Part shown: positions 51,866-62,000 of the stretch, in pieces
How the letters are laid out: each line of letters opens with the position of its first letter
How positions within the stretch are numbered: position 1 is the first letter of the stretch
NCBI RefSeq assembly: GCF_007997225.1
Contig: NZ_VORM01000021.1
Coordinates: 1 to 64,000 of the forward strand
Source of the DNA: Subsaximicrobium wynnwilliamsii
GTDB lineage: Bacteria; Bacteroidota; Bacteroidia; Flavobacteriales; Flavobacteriaceae
Reading direction: 5' to 3'
DNA length: 64,000 nucleotides
The notes under the pieces: model-generated
Databases searched by the model: none
Seen by the model: only the letters and a program-made list of their open reading frames with translations
What the model was told of the DNA's origin: nothing
Program-made: the position numbers and the translations under genes

Positions 51866-53748
51866 TATGCTGCTGGTTTGGTTTTAAATTGAAATGAAAC
51901 AGAAGTGCCATTGTCGTGTTCTTCTAACATTTTACCGTCCAATTGTTGCGTCAATAGTTGGATGAGTTGTGTGCCAAAACCAGTTCCTTTAGGAGCCAAT
52001 CCAAACACTTTTCCAACACCATTATCGGCAACTTTTAAGGTTAAGGTTTCTAGAGTGGATTGAGATATACTGATTAGGATATTGCCTTTGCCGTCCTCCG
52101 GGAAGGCGTATTTCAAAGTATTAGTAAGCAGTTCATTCACGATCAGGCCAATAGGCACAGCGGTGTTCACATCCAATTCCAAATTTTCCATGGCACATTC
52201 TATTTTTACTTTGTCTTCCGCATTGAAGGTATCTAAACTCCCCTTACCTAGATTTAAAAAGTAATCTTTCAGCTCGATGCTGCCCAAGTTTTCTCCTTGA
52301 TACAATTTCTGATGGATAATTCCCATGGATTGCACCCGATTTTGACTGGCTATCATCGCATCTTTTGTGGTGGAATCTTCCAGTTTGGCGGATTGTAAAG
52401 CGAGCAGACTTTTTACCAATTCGAGATTATTTTTCACAGGGTGGTGGATTTCTTTCAGAAGTAATTCGTTCTGTTTGTTTTTGGTATCCAATTGCGAGTT
52501 CAACACTCTTAATTCATTATTTTTATGTTGACGTTTTTTATAATAATAAAACAGTCCGAATACTATAATTGCCAATAAACTAGCTAACACGATGTACAAT
52601 ACTTTTGCCCTCTGTTGTTGTGCTATTTTTTCATCCTGAAAATAAATTGTTGCATTTTTTTGACCCGTTTCATGCTTTGCCTGTGCTTCCGTTTCCAGCC
52701 CATGGATGGTATTGTCCTTAAACTCTTCAAAGGCTTGTGCATATAAATGGTGATAGAATAATGCTAATGCGTAATCTTCAAGAGATTCATAACTATTAGA
52801 AACATGCATGTAGTTTTCCCAAAGGTTTTTCTCCCTTCCAGTCTTTTTCATGATGTCAATTGCTTGAAGGTTATAGGGAAGTGCCTCTTTATATTTTCCT
52901 TGTAATGAATACACATCGCCAATATTTCCCAATGAAGGAATTAAATAGCGTTCCAAACCCATTTTGGTGGAATTGTCAAAATTGGCTTCGTAAGCGGCAA
53001 TGGCTTCATCATAGCGATCCATGTACTTATAAATATTACCTCTCCAATTAATGGATGCCATCATAGGAATGCCATATTCTCCTAGTTCGGCATACAAATC
53101 GATTGACTTATTAATGGATGCGAATGCCTGTTCAAGGTTAGTTGTGGAAAATAATTGGTCATTAGCCTTTATGCGATAGGCATTCGCTAGCTCTTCTTTG
53201 GCATCCAATCTTTCTAATATGGCGGTTGCCTTATCTGCCCATCTGACGCCTTCGGCATAGCTTCGTTCATAATATTTTAAATCACCGATAGCTGTATAGC
53301 ATTCAGCAATTCCTTTTTGGTTATTGGTTTTTTCAAATAGATCAAGTGCCTTATATACGGTTTGTGTGGCTTCCGCATAATCTGCCTTTACCATCAAAAG
53401 ATCTTTCCATTTTAGATAAGTAAAGACAAGTTGGTCGTCATTATTCTGTTCTAAATGGATGTCTCTTAATTTTTCAACATAATAAAATGCCAAATCAAGT
53501 TTTGAATAGTCCTTATGGTAGGTGGCCAAATAACCAAAGGTTTTGGCAAGCGCGTCCTGATTATTGATTTTTTTGGAAAGTGAAATGGCGCGATATGAAT
53601 GGTTCGCAATTGCTGCGGAATCGGTTGGAATTTTGATATGCGAGTCCAACCAAATCAATAAAGAATCCAACTTTACCGTATCAGAGTTTTGAGCATGAAA
53701 AAAAGTTGTAAAATAAAGTAAAAATACAGCGGTTAGAGAATGTTTCAT
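51865..53748 (-). CDS. TPR-containing sensor histidine kinase with altered H-box
   Basis: 627 residues: signal peptide (MKHSLTAVFLLYFTTFFHA), TPR repeats (about 60-340), a membrane helix (VLYIVLASLLAIIVFGLFYYY near 385), HisKA_2 and HATPase. In the phospho-acceptor motif the Arg of HHRVKNN is replaced: EIHHPVKNNLELV (CCT for CGT). The His residues remain. The C-terminal ~200 residues are almost the same as in the downstream kinase, whereas the TPR halves are unrelated. It is the first gene of the three-gene operon. Confidence 0.9.
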   Translation of the reverse strand: MKHSLTAVFLLYFTTFFHAQNSDTVKLDSLLIWLDSHIKIPTDSAAIANHSYRAISLSKKINNQDALAKTFGYLATYHKDYSKLDLAFYYVEKLRDIHLEQNNDDQLVFTYLKWKDLLMVKADYAEATQTVYKALDLFEKTNNQKGIAECYTAIGDLKYYERSYAEGVRWADKATAILERLDAKEELANAYRIKANDQLFSTTNLEQAFASINKSIDLYAELGEYGIPMMASINWRGNIYKYMDRYDEAIAAYEANFDNSTKMGLERYLIPSLGNIGDVYSLQGKYKEALPYNLQAIDIMKKTGREKNLWENYMHVSNSYESLEDYALALFYHHLYAQAFEEFKDNTIHGLETEAQAKHETGQKNATIYFQDEKIAQQQRAKVLYIVLASLLAIIVFGLFYYYKKRQHKNNELRVLNSQLDTKNKQNELLLKEIHHPVKNNLELVKSLLALQSAKLEDSTTKDAMIASQNRVQSMGIIHQKLYQGENLGSIELKDYFLNLGKGSLDTFNAEDKVKIECAMENLELDVNTAVPIGLIVNELLTNTLKYAFPEDGKGNILISISQSTLETLTLKVADNGVGKVFGLAPKGTGFGTQLIQLLTQQLDGKMLEEHDNGTSVSFQFKTKPAA

Positions 53749-53927
53749 AAGTCTTAATTACTACTACTAACAAGACTTGAGGGGGGTTAAATATACTAAT
53801 TTTTTGTTAAATAATTAGAAATTAGATAGTTCGATGGCTTTATTTTTTATTACTAAATAGGGTTGCCGCATAGCTTGTTTTATTTTGTATTTATATTCAC
53901 ATCTTATTCATAGTCATTAATTCGCCT

Positions 53928-54932
53928 TTAGTTTTTCAATACGATTCGGAAACGCGCTTTTCCTGATTCTAAATGTGCTATGGCTTCATTTACCTTTGAC
54001 ATGGGAAATTCTTCGGTAATTGGGTAGATGTCATGGCGAACGCAGAATTCCAGCATGGTTCGGGTCAGCGCCGGACTTCCAAGTGGACTGCCTGCAACCG
54101 ATTTTTCTCCAGTAAGTAGGGTAAATGCCGGAATAGCCATAGGTTCCAAGACCGCACCGACATTGTGAAATTTTCCTTTAGGAGCCAGCGCCACCAAATA
54201 GGAGTTCCAATCCAGAGTTACGTTGGTGGTGTTCAGGATAAAATTCAAGGTGCCGGCGATTTTAGCCAATGCTTCAGGATTGGTGGAATCCACAACTTTG
54301 GTGGCTCCCATTGCCAAAATGGATTCCTTTTTACTTGGATTGGAGCTGAAGGCAACCACTTCGCAGCCCCATTTATTAAGGAACTTGAGTGCCATGTGAC
54401 CCAGACCTCCGATTCCGATGACGCCTACCTTGTCTGTCGCTTTTACATCTGCTATTAGTATTGGATTAAAGACAGTGATCCCTCCGCAAAGCAGCGGGCC
54501 TGCTTTTGCCAAATTGATTCCTTCGGGTAATAAAATGGCCCATGACCAATGACTTCGCACATAATTCGCAAAGCCACCATGTCGGCCGCCTATGGTATAT
54601 TCTGCAGAGGAACAGAGGTGATGAGACCCGTCCATGCACTCATGGCAGGACATGCAGGATGCGGAGTACCAGCCCACACCCACTTTATCTCCAACTTTTA
54701 TACTTTTAACCGCATTGCCGGCGGCTACTACTTCGCCTATAATCTCGTGGCCGGGGACAATGGGGTAGGAGGTCATTCCCCACTCATCGTTCATCATGCT
54801 GAGATCTGAATGACAGACTCCACAATTGAGGATTTTGACATCGACTTGTTCTGGTCCAAGTGCTCCCATTTCGTAGGAGAACGCTTCCAATTTTTGGTTC
54901 GGTCCTTTGGCCGCAAATGCTGAAACTTTCAT
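53928..54932 (-). CDS. Zinc-dependent NAD(P) alcohol dehydrogenase (cinnamyl-alcohol-dehydrogenase-like, YahK type)
   Basis: 334 residues of the medium-chain dehydrogenase family. Catalytic zinc motif GVCHSDL (near residue 36) and PGHEIIGEVV, structural-zinc cysteines in SCMSCHECMDGSHHLC (near 92-107), and coenzyme motif GIGGLGHMALKFLNKWG (near 172). Such enzymes reduce aldehydes to alcohols with NADPH. It is monocistronic. Confidence 0.93.
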   Translation of the reverse strand: MKVSAFAAKGPNQKLEAFSYEMGALGPEQVDVKILNCGVCHSDLSMMNDEWGMTSYPIVPGHEIIGEVVAAGNAVKSIKVGDKVGVGWYSASCMSCHECMDGSHHLCSSAEYTIGGRHGGFANYVRSHWSWAILLPEGINLAKAGPLLCGGITVFNPILIADVKATDKVGVIGIGGLGHMALKFLNKWGCEVVAFSSNPSKKESILAMGATKVVDSTNPEALAKIAGTLNFILNTTNVTLDWNSYLVALAPKGKFHNVGAVLEPMAIPAFTLLTGEKSVAGSPLGSPALTRTMLEFCVRHDIYPITEEFPMSKVNEAIAHLESGKARFRIVLKN

Positions 54933-55139
54933 AAAATTTTGATTTAGAATTTTTAAATTTTAGTTCAAAAAAAGAACTGATGCATCGGGTATATAGGAAG
55001 GGTATTGCAATGTTACTTTTTTTGGCAAATGCTGTTGAAATGCTTAATAAAGCAATGGCTAATCATAGTTTCGTTGTTAACATTTTTTGGTCTCTCGATT
55101 TATTTGCTAAATGTTTATTAGGTAAAATATAACTAGAAA

Positions 55140-55478
55140 TTATCGTGTTTCAACCTCAATACCGTCGTAGGACAGTTCAATACTTTCGAAACTTGGTCCC
55201 GCTCCATCAATGGAGTCGCCGGTTGAAAATTTCGTGGCCTTTGCGTTGCTTAATTTCCAAGTTTTCAAGGATTCGCCGGCTTCATTTTTTTCCTCAATAA
55301 GCACGGTGCCTTCATTGTCTAAAGGCGTTCCATATCCGGCCCAAAGATTTGTTTGCGGCTGGAAAACCACATTTTTTAGAATTACACTTCCGCTTTTTTT
55401 GGCATGGTCATCCAGCCCAGAAATTGCACTGAATTTCCCGCTAGCTCCTGAGATTAGGATTGTATGTATTGTTTTCAT
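55140..55478 (-). CDS. Small protein, possible tail-tube/Hcp-like beta barrel
   Basis: 112 residues without a signal peptide, mostly beta. The C-terminal pattern (NEAGESLKTWKLSNAKATKF, then SFESIELSYDGIEVE) recalls the end of gp19/Hcp-type tube proteins, where a Trp-containing strand and an ESLEL-type strand close the barrel. No other tail genes are nearby, so this may be a chance likeness. I assign no function. Confidence 0.5.
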   Translation of the reverse strand: MKTIHTILISGASGKFSAISGLDDHAKKSGSVILKNVVFQPQTNLWAGYGTPLDNEGTVLIEEKNEAGESLKTWKLSNAKATKFSTGDSIDGAGPSFESIELSYDGIEVETR

Positions 55479-55512
55479 TGTGATAAAATATTTTATGGTT
55501 ATTTAATTGTTT

Positions 55513-55656
55513 TAGAGCAATTGCTGCACTGGTTGGTGCTGTCAATGGCATATGGTACATTTTAGAAAATCCTACGTCATCACATAACTCATTAAAATCT
55601 GAAAACGAAAAATCATAAGCTTCAGATGTTTCTATGCGCATGTTTAATGACATTAG
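55513..55656 (-). pseudogene. C-terminal fragment of a class I SAM-dependent methyltransferase
   Basis: Encodes MSLNMRIETSEAYDFSFSD, FNELCDDVGFSKMYHMPL and TAPTSAAIALK, the end of an O-methyltransferase-like domain (helix with GF, then MPLxGPTSAAIAYK). A stop precedes it and the SAM-binding part is missing. It overlaps the end of the peptidase fragment at 55653. Confidence 0.7.
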
Positions 55657-55811
55657 CAATAAGACATGGTTTTATTTGCCCATTCTGCGGCTGTGTAACA
55701 TTGATTTATGCCTGTTAACCGAGGGCCAAAAACATCTGATAAGTCTGAATTTAGCCTCATGACTTCCGACTTCTGAAAGCCTTCTGTGTTAATTTTAGAT
55801 ACGGTTTTCAT
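55653..55811 (-). pseudogene. N-terminal fragment of an M28-type peptidase
   Basis: 52 codons from ATG 55811. SKINTEGFQKSEVMRLNSD followed by LSDVFGPRLTG and AAEWANKTM matches the segment of M28 peptidases that precedes the catalytic domain (TDVxGPRLTGSPNLxxAAEW). The signal peptide and all zinc ligands are absent. It is joined to a methyltransferase fragment. Confidence 0.7.
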
Positions 55812-55832
55812 GGTATTTATTTATTGCGATTT

Positions 55833-56738
55833 TTAATCTTTCAGTTTTAAAAACGTTGCAGCATTATTATAGAAAATAGCTTCCTTTTCTTGCGCTGTTA
55901 AAAAGTCAATACTGTTCAGAAAATCAATTGATTTTCCTACGGCATAAGGCCACATCATCTGATCAGAACCAAACATGACCCTGTTTAAATAGCCAGCTTC
56001 CTTTATATTCTTTAGAAACTCTTTGATATACCGCTGTGTGTTCGGTTCAACCCACAGCATTACTGCAATGTCTGTATAAAGTTGAGGATAATAGGCCATA
56101 AGCCGAATGGCACGTTCTGGCCAATCCTCACCACCTGCATGCATCATGTAGATTCTTAATTTGGGATAATTGACTAAAACATCTTCAATGAGATAAGGAT
56201 CACCTAATGAAAGTCGTGATTTTGGTGCCCAAGTATAAGTGCCTCCTGGATCGCCACCACCCGTATGCACAGCCACAGGGATATCATATTTTTCACAGAT
56301 TTTCAAATAGGGTTGCCATACAGCATCGCTTAATGTCGTACCGGAATAATAAGGTCCCAACTCACCCAAAACTTTTACTTTACCACTTTTGATCAATGTT
56401 TCAAATTCAGTAATATTCATTTTTAATTCATCAGGATGCATAAAATGAAGCCCTTGTATTAAGCGATTATCAGTATCATTTGACATCCAATATTCCACGG
56501 TACCGGGCATTCCATTCACAACAGCTTTAACGATGTTGTATTTTTTCATGGCGGCATAGGTTTCCTGGAAGTGGGTCTCTAGATCTTGCTCACCTTTGAC
56601 TCCATAGTGATCATATCGCTCTTCTGCTAAAACTTCTGGCGAATAACAATGCAGGTGCATGTCGATAATTCTCGTCTGGGATTGTACAGACAAAAACTGA
56701 TGCACCAAAATGAGTAAAACAATAATGCTTCTGTTCAT
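55833..56738 (-). CDS. Secreted amidohydrolase (PF04909-type TIM barrel)
   Basis: 301 residues with a signal peptide (MNRSIIVLLILVHQFLSVQS). Metal-site motifs follow family order: DMHLHC (near residue 26), VAVHTGGG (near 157), MMHAGGEDWPE (near 200) and FGSDQMMW (near 258). Related enzymes hydrolyse or decarboxylate small carboxylic substrates; the substrate cannot be read off. The 254-bp gap upstream has no gene. Confidence 0.88.
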   Translation of the reverse strand: MNRSIIVLLILVHQFLSVQSQTRIIDMHLHCYSPEVLAEERYDHYGVKGEQDLETHFQETYAAMKKYNIVKAVVNGMPGTVEYWMSNDTDNRLIQGLHFMHPDELKMNITEFETLIKSGKVKVLGELGPYYSGTTLSDAVWQPYLKICEKYDIPVAVHTGGGDPGGTYTWAPKSRLSLGDPYLIEDVLVNYPKLRIYMMHAGGEDWPERAIRLMAYYPQLYTDIAVMLWVEPNTQRYIKEFLKNIKEAGYLNRVMFGSDQMMWPYAVGKSIDFLNSIDFLTAQEKEAIFYNNAATFLKLKD

Positions 56739-56992
56739 GATTTATTTTTTTATTAGCTCATTTATCTCATGAGGTACTAGTTGTGTTTTTCAATACTAAA
56801 CTTTGCGAGCTCGCCTATAGAAAGGTGCAGGCCAAACGGAAAATTCAATAGGAATTTAAAGAGCTGGCGAGAATAAGCAATTATACATGGCATTCTTGTA
56901 CTTTCGTTATTAAAGGTTTAATCATTAATTTGTTTTTATGTCATCGGCTTGCTGTCATGAAAGCCTACGGTTGGTGTAATTAACTTTATGGT

Positions 56993-57655
56993 TTATTTTT
57001 TATCCTTCCATATTAAATGAGACGCAACGGTTTCTTTATTGTAGGGTTTTGTGGATGCTTCAAATTCATCTCGAAACTCTTTTCCAATGCTATCACATGC
57101 AATGGCTACCCTATCGATATAACATTGACTCAAAACGCTGTTAGTTTCTTTTTTTCCATCATAGGTGTATTCTTGTTTTGCTTGATAAGCATATACGGGA
57201 CCACCTTCAATTTCAAGACCTGCGATTTTATCTGTAACATCCACTTTTGTGTAACCAAATTCACGCCTATCGATTTCAGCTAATTCTTCAGGTGTTATTA
57301 AAAACAGCAAAGCATTAATCTTGTCATTTTCAGATGCCGTGATATTCAATGCACGTATATAATTTACGGGAACAGTATCGGTTCCACGCAAATAAAACCA
57401 TGCTCCAGAGGGGCTATTCATTGAAGTGTGCCAATTCCAATCTCTTTTGTAGCCTTGGAGATGAACACGGTAAACTGAATCTTCGTAGCTGCGTTTTAAT
57501 CTTTTTTCCATACTATTTTTAGACATCAAAGATCCATATTCAATCATGCCTATTTTACCATCTTCGATAGTTATGGTTCTTGTGGTTTGATTTTCGCTAC
57601 AGCCAAATAAAAGGGCTGTTAGAACTATTATGCTAATGGCTAGAGTTGTTTTCAT
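56993..57655 (-). CDS. Lipoprotein with gamma-glutamylcyclotransferase-like fold
   Basis: 220 residues, lipobox LFGC (Cys 19). The GGCT signature YGSLM is at about residue 40, and EELAEIDRREFGYTKVDVT near 125 contains the Glu/Arg segment typical of the family, so the cyclotransferase-like fold is likely. A lipoprotein location is unusual for this fold. Reaction unknown. Confidence 0.75.
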   Translation of the reverse strand: MKTTLAISIIVLTALLFGCSENQTTRTITIEDGKIGMIEYGSLMSKNSMEKRLKRSYEDSVYRVHLQGYKRDWNWHTSMNSPSGAWFYLRGTDTVPVNYIRALNITASENDKINALLFLITPEELAEIDRREFGYTKVDVTDKIAGLEIEGGPVYAYQAKQEYTYDGKKETNSVLSQCYIDRVAIACDSIGKEFRDEFEASTKPYNKETVASHLIWKDKK

Positions 57656-57776
57656 AATGTTTTATTTAATTTACTAATACTAAAAAGAACTTCAAATACT
57701 ATAAAGCCCATGTAGTAGAACGATTTTGGATTTACACGCAAATTAGAGAATCACAGACCAAAATGCAGATACGTTA

Positions 57777-58265
57777 AGTGTGATAGAGGTGAAGCATCCA
57801 GGCCAATTGTGTTTCTTACAGCTTCATACCAATTGTCATCCTTGGAGGCATTTCAATCCCCCCCATTCTTCATCGGTCTTGGAAGCTCTCCAATCGATAA
57901 GGCTTGCGCATCAGGACTCACAGGGTTTCTCAATTTCTAAGTATTGCTTTCTGCGATTTCTAAAATCTGGTCAGCCACAAGTGTTGCTGCTGTTGACGTT
58001 TGAAGCGATGCTGAATACAGGACGCCCAAACGTTTGGAATGTGGATGAAAGGATTTTTGATCAACTGAAAAAGCACTGGCCAGTTGTGTGTTGATAATTC
58101 CCGGTTCTGCAATGGCAACCCGCATATAAAGGGTTATACTTCCTGAGCTAAACGTTCATTAATAGCTTCTAGAGGGTGTTTGCTTGATGCGTAAGCACGC
58201 AACAGATTATTAGGAACATCATTTTAAATAGAAGCGCTATTAACGAGACAACCCTCGCGATCCCT
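57777..58265 (-). pseudogene. Short-chain dehydrogenase (SDR) remnant
   Basis: Reading on the minus strand: RAYASSKHPLEAINERLAQE (Tyr-Lys catalytic pair), a stop, then in another frame MRVAIAEPGIINTQLA and PHSKRLGVLYSASLQTSTAA, a stop, then KLRNPVSPDAQA and, after a further shift, DNWYEAVRNTIGLD. At least three stops or frameshifts and the loss of the Rossmann part show a dead gene. Confidence 0.85.
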
Positions 58266-58334
58266 AATAAGTAAAAAGACGATGCTGCTAAATCTTTGAT
58301 AGCGTTTTGGCATTGTCCCCTCTATTTTATCTCA

Positions 58335-58853
58335 TTAGTTCTGCTTGGCTGTCAACTCGTAACCCATTGCGGTGCTAACGGCTAATCTATTGTAATATAT
58401 AACGGATTGCACTATTTTTCCATTGTCAACCATTGCGGTATATTGGTAAGGTAAATTTACGGTAACATCATTTTCCGTGAAGGTGTATGTGCCCCACACA
58501 GAGACCCAATCGCCTTTTAAGTCGCCATCAATAACCCTAAAAGTCTGGCTTATATAATCATTTTTTTCATTTTTTCGCGACTTATGCGCTTCTTTCCAAC
58601 CTGCAATGTGTTCTGCTTTGGTTTCGGTTTCTTGGTAATCAGGCCCAGTACCTACATAGCTGTCTGCAATGAAGCTTGCAGCCTTGTCCATGTTGTTGTT
58701 GATTAGAGCGTCTAAATAATCACCAACTACTTTTAGGTCTTCTTCGGCAGTAGGATTTTCGGTCACTGTTTCCTTGTAACTTTTCGCTTGGGCAAAAGTG
58801 ATTTGCCCAATGATTAGAAATAATACAATGGCACTTGTTTTTAAGGTTTTCAT
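58335..58853 (-). CDS. Secreted SnoaL/NTF2-like protein
   Basis: 172 residues from ATG 58853 with signal peptide MKTLKTSAIVLFLIIGQITFA. The NTF2-like domain runs from about residue 38 (LKVVGDYLDALINNNMDKAASFIAD) to YNRLAV. Possible ligand-binding or isomerase fold, function unknown. Distantly similar to the double-domain lipoprotein at 46306. Confidence 0.78.
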   Translation of the reverse strand: MKTLKTSAIVLFLIIGQITFAQAKSYKETVTENPTAEEDLKVVGDYLDALINNNMDKAASFIADSYVGTGPDYQETETKAEHIAGWKEAHKSRKNEKNDYISQTFRVIDGDLKGDWVSVWGTYTFTENDVTVNLPYQYTAMVDNGKIVQSVIYYNRLAVSTAMGYELTAKQN

Positions 58854-58932
58854 AATGTTTTGTTTTTGATTAATAGTTTTCAATATTGAATATCAACATG
58901 AAGTAAAATTAATATTTTCATAACCTTTTGTC

Positions 58933-58952
58933 AATCACATGTTCATGTGATT
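58933..58952. promoter_or_regulatory. Inverted repeat AATCACATGTTCATGTGATT
   Basis: 9-bp arms around TT, placed over the expected -33 region of a promoter whose -7 element TATATTTG is at 58972-58979. It is likely an operator for the sensor-kinase gene; a terminator of the left gene is less likely because that gene reads away. Confidence 0.55.
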
Positions 58953-59015
58953 TTTAGCTACTATCTTTTTGTATATTTGGGAAACAATTAATCTTGCAGT
59001 TCGCAAAACACCATT

Positions 59016-62000
59016 TTGAGCCTTTTTCGAAAAATAGTACCCGTCGCTTGTTTTTATTTCGCATTCCTAAATGCGCTTATTGCTCAAAATCCTTCACAAA
59101 TTGATGTTTTTACAACCGAACAAGGTTTGCCTTATAGAGACATCAAATCCATTACCCAAGACAAGAATGAATTTATATGGATGGGCACAGCGCTTGGTTT
59201 GCTGCGTTATGATGGATATAATATCAAAACCTATAATTCAAATAAAAGTAATTCCCTTTTTATAGAAGAAGAATATATAATGGCTGGGTTGGATTTTGAT
59301 GATGCTACCAATGACCTTTGGTATATAGCCAATGGGGAACTTTTTACGCTCAATCCATTGACTGACAAATCGATAGCTTACGATAAAACTCATAACATCA
59401 TGGGTTCAGTTTTATTCTTGCTAAAAAATAAAGATGGTAGTTTTTGGATTATAAGTGATGATTTCAAGACCGCCAAAAAAGGAAAGGCAAAACAATATCT
59501 TCAAAAATTTAATGGTGACCGGTTCGAAATTAAACATGCTATTTTAAGAGGTAAAGTAGATTACATCCGATTAATTTCAGATTATCGTGGTCATATTTTA
59601 TGGAGTACCCCTAATGGAAGTTTAAAATTTGATCCCGACGGAAATTTAGAAGCCAATTTTGATTTGTCAAGTTTTAAGTGGCTTGGAACCGATTTAAAAT
59701 TTAATGTATCCTTTTATGATTCTTGCAATAATCACTATTTTTTTCCACAACAGGAACGCGGTATTTATATTTTTGATGAAGACAACCTAACTCATAAACG
59801 CATCCTTGATAAACCCATTCAGTTTTATAATGCTATAGAAGATTATCAAAAACATGTCTGGTTTGCCGGATTAGATGAACTTTACCGCATGAGTCCGGAA
59901 GGTGAGTTTACAGACTATACAGCCCAGCTTAAAGCTCGATTTGAGTATTCAATAATTAGAGATCTGTTTATAGATGCCAACAAATTACTTTGGGTAGCAA
60001 CAGATAATGGTTCTTTTAAAATACGAATAGGCGATGAACTTTTTAAACCATTATTTAAGTCCAATACTGAAGGTTGGGGAAATACCATGCGCGGTATTTT
60101 TGAAGATAAAAACGGGACAATTTTTGCGAAATGCGAAAATAGCAACACCCTGCTGTACAAAACCCTAAATGGTGAAGTGGATACATTGCAAATTCAATTG
60201 GATAAAGTGGACTTAGAGGCCATGCAACACACGGCTAATTTTTTTGTTGTAGACAACAAAAAAGAACATGTTTTTACCTTGGGTGAGACCTTAATGAAAA
60301 TAAACCTAAAGGATGGCAGCGTAAAAAGTTACGATGAGTTTCGAAACTACGTTACTTTTAAAGGCCAAAACCCGTTGATTAAATTGAGAGACGGGAAACT
60401 GCTTTTTGGTCAAAGTTTATCACAGTTGGTACTTTTTGATATAGAAAACGAAACAAGCACGCTACTATTTAAGGATTCTGAAATAGAGGATGATATTTCA
60501 AACTTCATGTATTTTGAAGAAAGTAAAACAGACAGTCTTATTTGGATAGGAACTCAAAACGATGGATTACTTAAAGTACATCTAAATGGTCGCTTAGAGA
60601 AGCAGTTTACAATAAAAACGACTCCAAATATTTCACGAAATTGTATTCGAGCGCTTGAAGAAGATACCGACGGAAGCCTTTGGGTTGGGACTTATGGTGG
60701 TGGTCTCAATCATATTTCAGCAGATGGCAATACTGTAAAAACCTTTACCAAATCTCAACAACTACCAAATAACAATGTGGTTGGTTTGTTATCAGACCAT
60801 GCTAATGGCTTATGGATAAGTACGTACAATGGCTTATCTCATTTTGATAAAACCACCGAAATATTTCAGAATTATTACACCGAAGATGGCTTAACACATT
60901 TCGAGTTTAACTATGCCTCTTTTTTTAAAGATAGTAGAGGTAATTTCTATTTCGGCGGAATGAATGGCTTAAATAGGTTTGAGCCCAAAGAAATAGTTAG
61001 GGAATCCAATCCACCAAAACTGAGTCTTCTAAGTGCATCGGGATATAACAACCAAAATAAATCTAGTTTTATAGCGGATTATAACAAAACTAAATTTTCA
61101 GCTTTAGAATTATCTCCCTACGATCAGTATTTTGAAATCAAATGGACGATGACAAGCTATTTTCAGAATCAAAAAAACACCTTTAGCACAAAACTTGAAG
61201 GTCTTGAAGACCGTTGGTTTTACCAAGGCAACTCGGCATCAATTCGCTATAACCAATTGCCGGCTGGCAACTATACTCTAAAAATAAAAGGAAAAGATTC
61301 CCGAGGAATTGATAGTGCTTCTGTTTTATCAATTCCAATTACTGTACGGCAAATATTTTATAAAGAATGGTGGTTTATTTTACTTGTGTTATTGACGGTT
61401 ATAGGTCTAATGTATGCTGTTTTTAGATACAGATTGCAACAAGTGCTTGCTATGGAAAGACTTCGCACCAAAATCTCAAGCGACTTACATGATGACGTCG
61501 GATCATTACTTTCTGGTCTCGCCATGCAAACCGAACTCATGGAAATCAACGCCAATCAAGCCGATAAATTCAAGCTTCAAAAAATCGCAGAAATTAGTAG
61601 AAACGCCGTATCCAGATTGCGCGATTTGGTATGGAGTATTGACAGTAGGCGCGAAACCGTGGGCGATTTGATTGAGCGCATGCAGGAGTTGGCGGAAGAA
61701 GTCCTGCTACCGGCACAAATTAGCTTCCAAATTGACAGTACAAGCGTGAAAAATCCCAGCAGGAAATTACTTGCCCAGACCAAACAGCATTTGTTCTTGA
61801 TCTATAAGGAGGCGATTACCAATATTTTAAGGCATTCAAACGCGACCGAAGTCCATATAAAATTTGTGAATTACACCAACAGCTGTGATCTTGTTATTTT
61901 AGATAATGGCTGTAAAAAAGAGACTTACAAATCGACTGGATTGGGATTGGACAATATGAGAATGCGCGCTGAAAGTATCAAGGGGTGTGTGGATTTTAAA

